From positions 1,178,001 through 1,242,000 of the forward strand of contig NZ_SDHW01000001.1 in the NCBI RefSeq assembly GCF_004118265.1: a stretch of 64,000 bases of DNA, in the 5' to 3' direction. The stretch comes from Lacibacter luteus (GTDB lineage Bacteria; Bacteroidota; Bacteroidia; Chitinophagales; Chitinophagaceae). This document shows positions 36,948 through 45,522 of the stretch, one piece after another (within the stretch, counting starts at the first letter, position 1; every line of letters starts with the position of its first letter). The translations under genes and the position numbers were made by a program. The notes below the pieces were generated by a model, which had not been told where the DNA came from, ran no database searches, and was given only the letters and a program-made list of their open reading frames with translations.

Positions 36948-38323
36948 CAGGCAAATTCCAGTATCTCTTCAAATCTTGGAGAGGTAATCTGCCGGTCGGC
37001 AAGGTAGTTTAATAATTCGTTGGATGAGCAAAAAGAAACACCAACACCAACATGCTTGATCATGCAGAGATCGTTTTCTCCATCGCCGATTGCAATTGCA
37101 TTGTTGATACTGATATTGTAATGTTGTAAAATGTGTTGCACGGCATTTGTTTTACAAATACTGTGCTTACAAATTGATTCGGTATGATTAAAAAAGAAAG
37201 ATGGCAACTTTACTTCGCCTGTTGCTATACTTTTTGAAAACTCAAGTTCGTTAGCGAGTGAAAAATCGGCGCCAATTTTTGTTTTGATATGATTTGTTAC
37301 CACATCATAACTATCGCTGATGATACCTACTACATAGCCTCTGTTTTTTAATTCTTTTACTACTTCTTTTACATCATGTACTAATGGTATGCTGTCAGCA
37401 ACGGCCAGCACCTGCGAAAGATCAAGCCCCTTCAACAACTTTGCAATGTTTTTTGTAATGCTTGCCGAATCTGCGCCACTTGTGCGGATATTGATGAGTT
37501 CTTTTTGAAAACCATACAGCCTTGCACAAGTATCGATAAACCGTCCACGCAAAATGGTATTGTCCATATCAAAAATGGCGATCTTATCCAACCCCATTAA
37601 ACTTTCACGAATAGCAAAATCCATCTGGTCTCTTATTTCGGAGTAGGACTGTAATTCTTCAAGATTAATTTTTGCTTTGTTTTCTTTCATCGCTTTTTGA
37701 ATAATTGCTCTCGATACTTCTTTACTCATTTTACCCAACGCCTGCCAGGGTTTGCTCTTATTATCGAGATAGCCAATGTTCACCTCTGTAATACGGGCCT
37801 TTTGCAAATACATGTCGATAAGGATACCGATGTCCACACCATAATCATCATAAAAATCAATTTGCTCAAAGAATTGTTTTCGCCCAGCTATCATACCACT
37901 GAGTGGTTGTTCAAATTCCGAAAGGCCGGGAAATAAAATATTGAGCAATGGTTTTGCAACAAGCTCTGTTACACGACCTGCATTGCGTGCAAATGTTGCT
38001 TTTACAAAATCGTGTGTGTTGTTAATGATTGGGTTTGTAAGATCACAAATTGTGTTCGGAGGATACGGATTAATATCGCCATCGAGAAAAATCAGAATAT
38101 CGTTTGTTGCACAAAGCATGCCTTCTTTCATAGAAGCGCCTTTGCCTAATTTTGTACTGGTAATTACTTTAGCCCCTGCAGCAGATGCAATTGATACCGT
38201 ATCGTCAAACGACTTATCGTCTACCACAATTACTTCCGATACATGTTTGTTTGCAAATGCGAACTTAACTACACTCTCAATTGTTTCTGCTTCATTCAAA
38301 ACTGGAATAATTACTGTTACCAT
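36947..38323 (-). CDS. GpgS-like glycosyltransferase fused to HAD-IB phosphatase
   Basis: This 458-residue protein joins two enzymes. Residues 1-225 are a GT-A glycosyltransferase (VTVIIPVLNEAETI, VVDDKSFDDT, acceptor/metal motif LDGDI near residue 80). The blocks EFEQPLSGMIAGRK, YGVDIGILIDMY and KPWQALGKMSKEV strongly recall GT81 glucosyl-3-phosphoglycerate synthases. Residues about 245-458 are a SerB-like HAD phosphatase (FDMDNT nucleophile, ISDSYD, GDGENDLCMI). Synthase plus phosphatase in one chain would make glucosylglycerate, a compatible solute, from an NDP-sugar and 3-phosphoglycerate. The substrate is inference. It overlaps the ClC gene by one base. Confidence 0.8.
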   Translation of the reverse strand: MVTVIIPVLNEAETIESVVKFAFANKHVSEVIVVDDKSFDDTVSIASAAGAKVITSTKLGKGASMKEGMLCATNDILIFLDGDINPYPPNTICDLTNPIINNTHDFVKATFARNAGRVTELVAKPLLNILFPGLSEFEQPLSGMIAGRKQFFEQIDFYDDYGVDIGILIDMYLQKARITEVNIGYLDNKSKPWQALGKMSKEVSRAIIQKAMKENKAKINLEELQSYSEIRDQMDFAIRESLMGLDKIAIFDMDNTILRGRFIDTCARLYGFQKELINIRTSGADSASITKNIAKLLKGLDLSQVLAVADSIPLVHDVKEVVKELKNRGYVVGIISDSYDVVTNHIKTKIGADFSLANELEFSKSIATGEVKLPSFFFNHTESICKHSICKTNAVQHILQHYNISINNAIAIGDGENDLCMIKHVGVGVSFCSSNELLNYLADRQITSPRFEEILEFA

Positions 38324-38387
38324 GCGAATAGGTTTTAAAAATCAGAAAATCGGGTTAACGTTCAGTTAGTTTACAAGGAGTACAATT

Positions 38388-38459
38388 ATGAATAACATAT
38401 CGTTGAAGACAATTGCAAGATGGATGCCACAAAAAAAGGGTTGCCCGGTTGAAATTTAA
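38388..38459 (+). CDS. Possible 23-residue small protein
   Basis: ATG AAT AAC begins a 24-codon frame (including the stop) in a 227-base gap, with AAGGAG seven bases upstream, unusual here where Shine-Dalgarno sites are rare. The product starts MNNISLKTIARWMPQKKG and is basic. No promoter match or relative is recognised; it may be chance. Confidence 0.18.
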   Translation: MNNISLKTIARWMPQKKGCPVEI

Positions 38460-38500
38460 TTTCTGCTAATAATCAGGCAGTTCGAAAAAATCTAAACATA

Positions 38501-38529
38501 AAAAAAGGACATCTGTATAAGATGTCCTT
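38501..38529 (-). terminator. Terminator after glutaryl-CoA dehydrogenase
   Basis: Stem AAGGACATC (38505-38513) pairs with GATGTCCTT (38521-38529); on the minus strand a T-run follows. It is 22 bases past the gcdH stop. Confidence 0.85.
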
Positions 38530-38550
38530 GTCTTTTATAAAAATTGACAA

Positions 38551-39735
38551 TTATTTAAACGCATTGAAACCTGTTACATCCATACCTGTAATCAACAAAT
38601 GAATGTCGTGCGTGCCTTCGTATGTAATTACACTTTCAAGATTCATCATGTGACGCATAATGGAATATTCGCCGGTAATACCCATACCGCCGAGCATCTG
38701 CCGTGCATCTCTGCAAATATTTGTTGCAATTTCGCAGCTGTTACGTTTGGCCATGCTTACCTGTTGCGGTGTTGCTCTTCCTTCGCTCATCAACACACCT
38801 AAACGCCAGTTGAGTAATTGCGCTTTGGTAATTTCGGTAATCATTTCTGCCAGTTTTTTCTGTTGCAACTGAAACGCAGCAATAGGCTTATCGAACTGAA
38901 TACGTTGTTTGCTGTAACGCAATGCAGTATCGTAACAATCCATAGCTGCACCCAATACGCCCCACGCAATTCCATAACGTGCTTTAGTTAAACAACCGAG
39001 CGGGCCTTTTAATCCTTTTACATTCGGTAAAATATTTTCTTTGGGCACTTTTACATTATCAAATACCAATTCACCTGTTGCACTTGCACGCAAACTCCAT
39101 TTACCGTGTGTGGTTGGTGTAGAAAAACCTTCCATACCACGTTCAACAATTACACCACGCACAATCCCTTCTTCATCTTTTGCCCATACAACAGCTACTT
39201 GCGAGTAAGGTGCATTACTGATCCACATTTTTGCACCATTGAGAATAACATGATCGCCTGCATCTTTTATATTCGTCAGCATACTGCTTGGATCACTGCC
39301 ATGATTGGGTTCTGTTAATCCAAAACAACCCAGCCATTCGCCGCTTGCAAGTTTGGGTAAATATTTTTTACGCTGCTCTTCGTTACCATACGCATAAATA
39401 GGATACATCACCAAACTACCCTGCACACTTGCTGTTGAACGCACACCACTATCGCCACGTTCAAGCTCCTGCATCATTAATCCATAACTGATATAATCCA
39501 ATCCGCCGCCGCCATATTCCACAGGAACTGTTGGACCAAAACAACCCAACTCACCCATTTGCTGTACGATCTGTTGTGGAAATTCTGCTTTTTGTGCATA
39601 TTCTTCAATAATGGGAGATATTTCTTTCTTTACATAAGTGCGCACTGCATCACGAATGAGTTTATGTTCTTCTGTGAACAACTCATCTACCAAATAATAA
39701 TCGGGACTTTGAAATAAATCTTGTTTCACTGACAT
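38551..39735 (-). CDS. gcdH: Glutaryl-CoA dehydrogenase (acyl-CoA dehydrogenase family)
   Basis: This 394-residue flavoprotein oxidises and decarboxylates glutaryl-CoA to crotonyl-CoA in lysine and tryptophan breakdown. The C-terminal NLESVITYEGTHDIHLLI has the catalytic Glu and is the glutaryl-CoA dehydrogenase hallmark; CFGLTEPNHGSDP, GAKMWISNAPYSQVAVV and RQMLGGMGITGEYSIMRH are family blocks. I start at ATG 39735 (MSVKQDLFQSPDYYLVDE). A TACATTTG promoter lies 28 bases upstream. Kynureninase, also in tryptophan breakdown, is 4 kb away but not linked. Confidence 0.94.
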   Translation of the reverse strand: MSVKQDLFQSPDYYLVDELFTEEHKLIRDAVRTYVKKEISPIIEEYAQKAEFPQQIVQQMGELGCFGPTVPVEYGGGGLDYISYGLMMQELERGDSGVRSTASVQGSLVMYPIYAYGNEEQRKKYLPKLASGEWLGCFGLTEPNHGSDPSSMLTNIKDAGDHVILNGAKMWISNAPYSQVAVVWAKDEEGIVRGVIVERGMEGFSTPTTHGKWSLRASATGELVFDNVKVPKENILPNVKGLKGPLGCLTKARYGIAWGVLGAAMDCYDTALRYSKQRIQFDKPIAAFQLQQKKLAEMITEITKAQLLNWRLGVLMSEGRATPQQVSMAKRNSCEIATNICRDARQMLGGMGITGEYSIMRHMMNLESVITYEGTHDIHLLITGMDVTGFNAFK

Positions 39736-39762
39736 AGCAAAGGCGTTCGTTTTAAAAGTTAA

Positions 39763-39770
39763 CAAATGTA
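39763..39770 (-). promoter_or_regulatory. -7 promoter element for gcdH (TACATTTG)
   Basis: The minus strand reads TACATTTG, an exact TAnnTTTG match, 27 bases before ATG 39735. It supports that start, since any longer frame would include the promoter. Confidence 0.6.
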
Positions 39771-39825
39771 CGTGTGGGCATCCACACAAAAAAGTTGTAC
39801 TTTTTGGTCATCTAAACCCCTTTGT

Positions 39826-40242
39826 ATGAGGCCAGTTATTCTTTTTGTGTTGCTGTTTATCACTTCAGCAACATATGCACAACAAAACACAGAAAAGCCA
39901 AAAGATAAAATACAACCTTACTGGTTTGTGATGTTACTGAAAGGTGCTAACCGTTCGCAGGATTCTGCAACAGCTGCTAAAATACAGGAAGGCCACATGG
40001 CGAATATGGCACGACTGCATAAAGAAGGAAAACTAAAAGTAGCCGGACCGTTTGGTGATGGTGGCGACTGGGTTGGACTGTTCATCTTTGATGCATCGGC
40101 ACCGGGCTGTAAAACGAAAGAAGAAATTGAAGCGTTGGTAAAAACCGATCCTGCTGTTATTGCCGGACGATTAACGTATGATATTCGTACGTGGTGGACA
40201 ATGGGCAGCGGCAGTTTTAAAACAGGTATTCCTGAAAATTAA
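39826..40242 (+). CDS. Exported YciI-like protein
   Basis: This 138-residue protein has a signal peptide (ending ATYAQQ) and then a YciI-like ferredoxin-fold domain: QPYWFVMLLKGANRSQD, HMANMARLHKEGKLKVAGPFGDGGDW and FIFDASA, with the conserved His and Asp. YciI proteins are usually cytosolic, so export is notable. I start at ATG 39826; the longer frame would begin before the promoter region of the divergent gcdH gene. It overlaps the next gene by one base. Confidence 0.85.
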   Translation: MRPVILFVLLFITSATYAQQNTEKPKDKIQPYWFVMLLKGANRSQDSATAAKIQEGHMANMARLHKEGKLKVAGPFGDGGDWVGLFIFDASAPGCKTKEEIEALVKTDPAVIAGRLTYDIRTWWTMGSGSFKTGIPEN

Positions 40243-40913
40243 TGACGATGAAAACTTACCTTTCAATTTTTATCTGCATATTGATGATGAGTATGGCATC
40301 TGCACAAACAAAACCACTTACCTATTTAGCTTTAGGCGATTCGTATACGATTGGTGAAAGTGTTGCTTTAGAAAAAAACTTTCCGCACCAGGTGGTTGAA
40401 TTGTTACGAAAAGAAAAGATCAACATTGACGATCCTGCAATTATTGCCAAAACAGGATGGACCACTGATGAATTGCAGGAACAATTAAGCCGGGTACGCT
40501 TAGCAGTACCGTTTGATTTTGTTACGCTGCTGATTGGTGTAAACAACCAATATCGTGGACGCAGCGAAAAAGAATATGCACAACAGTTTGAAGAATTACT
40601 GCAACAGGCAATAGGTTATGCTGGTGACAAAACAGATCGTGTAATTGTGCTGAGTATTCCCGATTGGGGAGTAACGCCTTTTGCAAAAGACAGAGATAAA
40701 AAGAAAATTGCAAAAGAGATCGACGCATTCAATGCCATCAATGAAAAAATAGCGAAGAAGTACAAGGTTCACTACATTAACATTACTGCGTTTACAAGAG
40801 AAGCTGCAACTGATAAAACATTGGTTGCGGAAGATGGGTTGCATCCTTCAGCAAAAGATTATGCACGTTGGGCAAAGCTTGTTGCAGATGTTATACTGAA
40901 ACTTGCAAAATAA
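40242..40913 (+). CDS. Exported SGNH/GDSL hydrolase
   Basis: This 223-residue esterase/lipase-type protein has a signal peptide (ending MASAQ) and the SGNH blocks: GDSYTIGESV (catalytic Ser, block I), LLIGVNNQYRG (block III Asn) and DGLHPSAKDY (block V Asp/His). It would hydrolyse ester bonds, perhaps acetyl groups on sugars, in the periplasm. Its ATG shares one base with the stop of the YciI-like gene, so the two are co-translated. A second ATG lies two codons in. Confidence 0.93.
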   Translation: MTMKTYLSIFICILMMSMASAQTKPLTYLALGDSYTIGESVALEKNFPHQVVELLRKEKINIDDPAIIAKTGWTTDELQEQLSRVRLAVPFDFVTLLIGVNNQYRGRSEKEYAQQFEELLQQAIGYAGDKTDRVIVLSIPDWGVTPFAKDRDKKKIAKEIDAFNAINEKIAKKYKVHYINITAFTREAATDKTLVAEDGLHPSAKDYARWAKLVADVILKLAK

Positions 40914-40914
40914 A

Positions 40915-41448
40915 TCAGGATTGATTTTTTCTGAAACGTTCAGCAATAATCGTCAGTTCTTCTTTTTTAAGATTTGTTGTTTGTTGAAGTATTGAAATAA
41001 ACGCAGCTACCTCTTCTTCACTTGCCGGGCAACCGATATTTTCACCTGCTTCTTCTTTCGATATGCCAGGTTTACGCATATAACTGTCTGCAAGTAATTT
41101 TTGATCGGCATCGAGTATAAGCCAGAAAGGAAGACCGGCTGTTTCACCTTTGTATTTTTTCTTAACCGCATCTGCACCGGGTGTTTCAAGATGCTTTTTA
41201 TCTGCCGACTCATCTACTGTGAGATGTACCGTTATAAAATTATCATCAAAGTACTTTTTACAAACCGGATCACTCATTGAAATATCCATCTTCTTACACC
41301 AGCCACACCAGCTTGCATGAAAAAGAACAATCACTTTTTTGTTCTCTGCTTTTGCTTTTGCAGATGCCTCTTTTAAAATAGTTTCAGCAGATTGAGCGAA
41401 TGCATTGTTAACAGAAATCAACAGCAGTAAAGGAAGAATGTATTTCAT
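40915..41448 (-). CDS. Periplasmic thioredoxin-family protein
   Basis: This 177-residue protein has a signal peptide (ending NNAFAQ) and a thioredoxin fold with the redox motif ASWCGWCKKM near residue 45, DESADKKHLE and the cis-Pro region GLPFWLILD. The CGWC motif resembles the DsbD C-terminal domain and Thioredoxin_7 group. It would transfer electrons to periplasmic disulfides. I start at ATG 41448. It lies 86 bases downstream of pyrF on the same strand. Confidence 0.92.
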   Translation of the reverse strand: MKYILPLLLLISVNNAFAQSAETILKEASAKAKAENKKVIVLFHASWCGWCKKMDISMSDPVCKKYFDDNFITVHLTVDESADKKHLETPGADAVKKKYKGETAGLPFWLILDADQKLLADSYMRKPGISKEEAGENIGCPASEEEVAAFISILQQTTNLKKEELTIIAERFRKNQS

Positions 41449-41534
41449 ACGTTGTATTTGCAAACAAGATAACAACAGAAATATTATCTGCAAACCGACA
41501 AATAGAGATGAATGATATTTTAACAAGATTTAAA

Positions 41535-42410
41535 TCAGCCGAGATAACTCTTCATCTCAAACTGGTATTGCTCTGCAATGGCTTTTGCTTCTGTTGCAAA
41601 ATCTTCTTTGCCTGATGCGTAGATAACTGCACGGCTTGCGTTAACTAATAAACCTACATCACTCCGACCTGAAGGTACGGAGCCATTCACTGAAGGTTCG
41701 GGGCCAGTTACCATTGCTTTTTCCGAAATATCTTTTAAGCTGCCGCCTTGTGCACCAACACCGGGCACCAGTAAAAAATGATCGGGAATAATACTGCGGA
41801 TATTTAAAAATTCTTCAGGTTGTGTAGCACCAACAACAAACATCAGGTTATCGGGCGTGCCCCATTTTGCTACTGAACGTAAAACACGTTCATACAAAAA
41901 TTCTGCACGAAGATGTGCTTCACCATTATCGCTTACCAATTGTTTCAATTCAAAATCGTTTGCGCCTTTGTTTGATGTTAATCCAAGTACAATGGCCCAT
42001 TTACCTTCATATTCTAAGAACGGACGTACACTGTCTTCACCCATATAAGGTGCCACAGTAACGGCATCAAAATTCATGGCTTCAAAAAAAGCACGGGCAT
42101 ATTGTGTAGAGGTGTTACCGATATCGCCACGCTTGGCATCAGCAATTTTAAAATGTGTATCAGGAATATAATTCACCGTGCGTTCCATTGCCTCCCAGCC
42201 CTTCAAACCCATTGCTTCGTAAAACGCAGTATTGATCTTGTAACTAACACAATGCGGCAACGTAGCATCAATGATGGCTTTATTAAATTCGAAAATGGCA
42301 TCAGGATGTGATTGCAAATGTTTGGGAATTTTTGTTAGATCAGTATCTAACCCCACACATAAATACGATTGCTTCTGATGGATCTGTTCTACGAGTTGCT
42401 GCCTTGTCAT
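41535..42410 (-). CDS. pyrF: Orotidine-5'-phosphate decarboxylase
   Basis: This 291-residue enzyme makes UMP from OMP in pyrimidine synthesis. It is the longer type II form: YLCVGLDTDLTKIP at the N-terminus, FKIADAKRGDIGNTSTQYARAFF (catalytic Lys and Asp of DxKxxDI) and the phosphate-binding LLVPGVGAQGGSL. A TATCTTCG near-match to the -7 element ends four bases before the ATG, hinting at a leaderless mRNA. It lies next to an inverted repeat that also forms the end of kynU. Confidence 0.96.
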   Translation of the reverse strand: MTRQQLVEQIHQKQSYLCVGLDTDLTKIPKHLQSHPDAIFEFNKAIIDATLPHCVSYKINTAFYEAMGLKGWEAMERTVNYIPDTHFKIADAKRGDIGNTSTQYARAFFEAMNFDAVTVAPYMGEDSVRPFLEYEGKWAIVLGLTSNKGANDFELKQLVSDNGEAHLRAEFLYERVLRSVAKWGTPDNLMFVVGATQPEEFLNIRSIIPDHFLLVPGVGAQGGSLKDISEKAMVTGPEPSVNGSVPSGRSDVGLLVNASRAVIYASGKEDFATEAKAIAEQYQFEMKSYLG

Positions 42411-42422
42411 GCGGCGAAGATA

Positions 42423-42540
42423 AAGAAAGTCGGAAGTCTGTAGTCGGAAAGTCCGGAAGAATCACTCTGCAAAACGCTGAGAATAATGCTTTCTGACTTC
42501 CCGTCTTTCGGACTTACGGTCTATCTGTCTTACCGACTTA
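42423..42540. repeat. Imperfect inverted repeat between pyrF and kynU
   Basis: The left arm (about 42424-42463) has AAAGTCGGAAGTCTGTAG then TCGGAAAGTCCGGAAG. The right arm (about 42490-42540) has CTTCCCGTCTTTCGGAC and CGGTCTATCTGTCTTACCGA, roughly its reverse complement. The arms are built of short GTCGGA/TCCGAC units like dispersed intergenic repeats. The stop codon of kynU lies in the right arm. Confidence 0.6.
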
Positions 42541-43807
42541 CAATCTTCTTCAACTGCTCCCCAAACTTCCACACCTCTTCAAATGTATTATACAAAGGAA
42601 CAGGTGCTAAACGGATCACCGAAGGCTCACGCCAGTCAACAAAATAACCGGCTTCCATTAAAGCAGTATAAATTTCCTTGCCCCGCTGCAGCATATTCAT
42701 GCTTACCTGGCAACCATGCTCAGCTTCGTTTCGTGGAGTGATAAATTCAATGATAGGGCTGGCTTGTGTCTTGTTTACCTCATCAAGTATATACCAGAAA
42801 TAAGCTGTTAACTGCTTACGTTTTGCATTGATGTTACTCCAACCAGCTTCTTCAACTATTTCTAACGATGCAAGTAAAGATGCATACAACAACAACGGCG
42901 GTGTACCTAACTGCCAGCCTTCTGCTGTTTGGATTGGTTTGAACCCTTTCTCCATTTGAAAACGAGTTGCTTTTTCATAACCCCACCAGCCTGCAAAACG
43001 TTGCATCGATGCATCTTTATGATAACGTTCGTGCACATAAGCTGCAGCAATAGCACCGGGACCGCCATTCAAATATTTGTAATTACACCAGCAGGCGAAA
43101 TCAACATTCCAGTTATGCAATTGTATTTCAATATTACCGGCCGCATGCGCCAAGTCGAAACCAACTTTAGCGCCGGCCTGTTGTGCCAGCTTGGTAATGG
43201 TTTGCATATCGAACACTTGCCCGCTGTAGTAATTGATACCGGCAAATAAAACCAATGCCAGTTCATCACGCAGCTCAACGATCTTTTGCAGAATATCTTC
43301 GTTGCGGATAGTATGCTCACCGGGACGTGGAGCGATTTCTACAACCGCATCAGCAGGATCGTATCCATGATTCCGCACATGTGTTTCCATCATATACTGA
43401 TCGCTGGGAAAAGCTTTTGCTTCGCAAAGAATTTTACAACGTTTTCCCTGCGGACGATAAAAACTTACCAGCATCAAATGCAGGTTCACACTCAGGCTGT
43501 TCATCACCGTTACTTCGTGTGGTAAGCAACCAACGATCTTACTTAACGGACCTGTTAACCGATCGTGATAATCCATCCACGGTTGTTCGGCATGAAAGAA
43601 GGATTCCACTCCTTGCTTTGCCCAATCGTGTAATATTGTTTGCAGTTTTTCTTTTGTGCGTTTTGGCTGAAGACCCAGTGAGTTTCCAAGAAAATACTGT
43701 TTGGCAGTTCCATTCTCAGCCGGAATAATAAATTCATTACGAAAGTTTTTTAATGCATCCTGTGCATCGAGTTGTTGTGCAAATGCAAGCGTTGGTTGAA
43801 AGTTCAT
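42530..43807 (-). CDS. kynU: Kynureninase
   Basis: This 425-residue PLP enzyme splits kynurenine or 3-hydroxykynurenine to anthranilate or 3-hydroxyanthranilate plus alanine. Family blocks are FLGNSLGLQPKRTKEKL at the N-terminus, QPWMDYHDRLTG, VGFDLAHAAGNI with the PLP-binding Asp, and WCNYKYLNGGPGA with the PLP Lys near residue 244. Length is normal. No other kyn or nad genes are in the window. The last codons (VSR and the stop) lie in the inverted repeat at 42423-42540. Confidence 0.95.
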   Translation of the reverse strand: MNFQPTLAFAQQLDAQDALKNFRNEFIIPAENGTAKQYFLGNSLGLQPKRTKEKLQTILHDWAKQGVESFFHAEQPWMDYHDRLTGPLSKIVGCLPHEVTVMNSLSVNLHLMLVSFYRPQGKRCKILCEAKAFPSDQYMMETHVRNHGYDPADAVVEIAPRPGEHTIRNEDILQKIVELRDELALVLFAGINYYSGQVFDMQTITKLAQQAGAKVGFDLAHAAGNIEIQLHNWNVDFACWCNYKYLNGGPGAIAAAYVHERYHKDASMQRFAGWWGYEKATRFQMEKGFKPIQTAEGWQLGTPPLLLYASLLASLEIVEEAGWSNINAKRKQLTAYFWYILDEVNKTQASPIIEFITPRNEAEHGCQVSMNMLQRGKEIYTALMEAGYFVDWREPSVIRLAPVPLYNTFEEVWKFGEQLKKIVSR

Positions 43808-43852
43808 ATTATTTGTTCTTGTCCGGCGAAAATGCCAAATGGGGTAAATGAG

Positions 43853-44794
43853 TTAAAATAAATCCGGGTAATCGCTGATGATGCCATCAACACCCAGCTT
43901 CTTCAATTGTTCTATTTCTTCTTTCGTATTCACTGTCCATGGAATGACTTTGATGTTTTTTTCATGACAGTATTTGATCAGTTCAACATTTACCAATGAA
44001 TAATGCGGACTGTAAATTGTTGGCATAAATCCCAACGCTTCAATCTGTATTTCAATGCCACGTTTATCATCATCTTCAATTAACATAGCTGTTTTGATGT
44101 TGGGATAATGCTGATGCAAATATTGTAGTGTACGAAAATCGAACGACTGGATAATAACCCACTGTTCCATTTTCTTTTCTTTGATCACTGTCATTAACAG
44201 TTCAACAAACTCTTGAGGCTTGGGATGAAAGATGCCATCTGTTGCAGGAAGGCATTTGGTTTCGATGTTGAAAAATGGTTGAGGACGTTTATGCGATTGC
44301 ATGTAAACAGCAATACTGTCAAACAGATCACGGAGCAATGGTTTATTCGCAGCGATTTTTTTCTGCTGCGGAAAACGGGGATGAGGCTTTAGTCCCACAT
44401 CAAATCGTTTCATTTCTTCATAAGTCATTTGAAAAACATTGAATGACTTTTCATTTGCATCTGTTATTGCAGGATTTGCGTAAGTGCCGTACGTAATGGT
44501 ACTTATTTCATGATTAAAGAACGGCTCATGCGAAAGCAGCACCTGTTTATCTTTTGTAATAACCACATCCAGCTCAAGTGTTGTTACATTTAAATCCAAT
44601 GCATGAAGCATTGCCGGGATCGTATTCTCCGGCATCAACCCACGGCAACCACGATGGCCTTGTTTATCGAAAGTTGTTTGCATATTTAATGTGTCGTATG
44701 CGTAATCTAATGGGTTCATCCATGTACAAGTAAACGGCTTCACGGATGAACAAGAAACGAAAAACAATAAACCAAAAACAAGGATTGCTCTCAT
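43853..44794 (-). CDS. Glycerophosphodiester phosphodiesterase lipoprotein
   Basis: This 313-residue protein has a lipoprotein signal (LLFFVSCSS) and a GDPD TIM barrel: DKQGHRGCRGLMPENTIPAM (His-Arg and Glu), LELDVVITKDKQVLLSHEP (Glu-x-Asp and His) and a C-terminal VIPWTVNTKEEIEQL with DGIISDYPD. It releases glycerol 3-phosphate from glycerophosphodiesters in the periplasm. Its ATG overlaps the stop of the PaiB-like gene by four bases (ATGA), so the two genes are translated together. Confidence 0.95.
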   Translation of the reverse strand: MRAILVFGLLFFVSCSSVKPFTCTWMNPLDYAYDTLNMQTTFDKQGHRGCRGLMPENTIPAMLHALDLNVTTLELDVVITKDKQVLLSHEPFFNHEISTITYGTYANPAITDANEKSFNVFQMTYEEMKRFDVGLKPHPRFPQQKKIAANKPLLRDLFDSIAVYMQSHKRPQPFFNIETKCLPATDGIFHPKPQEFVELLMTVIKEKKMEQWVIIQSFDFRTLQYLHQHYPNIKTAMLIEDDDKRGIEIQIEALGFMPTIYSPHYSLVNVELIKYCHEKNIKVIPWTVNTKEEIEQLKKLGVDGIISDYPDLF

Positions 44795-45423
44795 TTTCCA
44801 AACACTTTATCTTTTCGTTCTTCCATCGTCTTTGCCACTTCAGCTGCTTCTCTTCCCTCTTCTTTTAAACGATTAATAATACGGTCGTAACTTTTTGCAT
44901 CTCTGTTCTGGCTAAGCTTAAACACATGATCAACAGATGCAACTTCTATTTCAAACCCAACAATTGCTTTCAGCATTTTCGCAGCGTAATCTGCCGGCAG
45001 ATTATCGTACACAGTAGATGATTGTTGATTTTGTTTTTCGTAGTGCAGAGAAAGTTTACGCAAGGCTGCAATCAATCCTTCTTCATCTAAAAATACCAGC
45101 TTACCTCTTACATGTACACTGCTGTAATTCCATGTGCTTACTGTTTGCGGATTTTCGTACCAGGTTGCACTAACATACGCATGTGCTCCGGTAAAAATCA
45201 CGAGTGCTTCTGCATTTTCTTCAAATACCAATTGATGATCCTGCTTTCGTGTAATATGACCAAGTAAAAACAACTTACCCTCCCGCTCTTCAATCATCAA
45301 TGGCACCTGTGTTGCAACTGCACGGCCATTACTGTTACCGATGAGCATTGCAAACGGATGTGCTTTCATAAATTCAATTACCTGCTGTTGGTCTTCTTCT
45401 TTGAACTGTGCAGAATTGTACAT
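44791..45423 (-). CDS. PaiB-like FMN-binding protein
   Basis: This 210-residue protein matches the PaiB family (FMN-binding split-barrel): MYNSAQFKEEDQQQVIEFMK, HPFAMLIG, GKLFLLGHITRKQDHQ, FTGAHAYVSATWYENPQTVSTWNY and the late VGFEIEVASVDHVFKLSQN. Bacillus PaiB is called a negative regulator of sporulation genes, but many members bind flavin or heme. I start at ATG 45423 because an exact TACCTTTG promoter ends four bases before it, so longer frames would contain the promoter. It overlaps the GDPD gene. Confidence 0.93.
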   Translation of the reverse strand: MYNSAQFKEEDQQQVIEFMKAHPFAMLIGNSNGRAVATQVPLMIEEREGKLFLLGHITRKQDHQLVFEENAEALVIFTGAHAYVSATWYENPQTVSTWNYSSVHVRGKLVFLDEEGLIAALRKLSLHYEKQNQQSSTVYDNLPADYAAKMLKAIVGFEIEVASVDHVFKLSQNRDAKSYDRIINRLKEEGREAAEVAKTMEERKDKVFGK

Positions 45424-45427
45424 GCGC

Positions 45428-45435
45428 CAAAGGTA
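45428..45435 (-). promoter_or_regulatory. -7 promoter element for the PaiB-like gene (TACCTTTG)
   Basis: The minus strand reads TACCTTTG then GCGC then ATG. If the element is centred at -7, transcription starts on or next to the A of the ATG, giving a leaderless mRNA. Confidence 0.6.
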
Positions 45436-45472
45436 AGGTTCTGCAAAAACAGTAGTATAAAACAATGGTTAT

Positions 45473-45499
45473 AAAAATGGCGGGTTAAAAACCCGCCAT
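45473..45499 (-). terminator. Terminator after the GlsB gene
   Basis: ATGGCGGGTT (45477-45486) pairs with AACCCGCCAT (45490-45499), followed by Ts on the minus strand. The same stem recurs after mrp at 45844-45865. Confidence 0.85.
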
Positions 45500-45522
45500 C
45501 ATTTTATCAGTAACCACAATGT

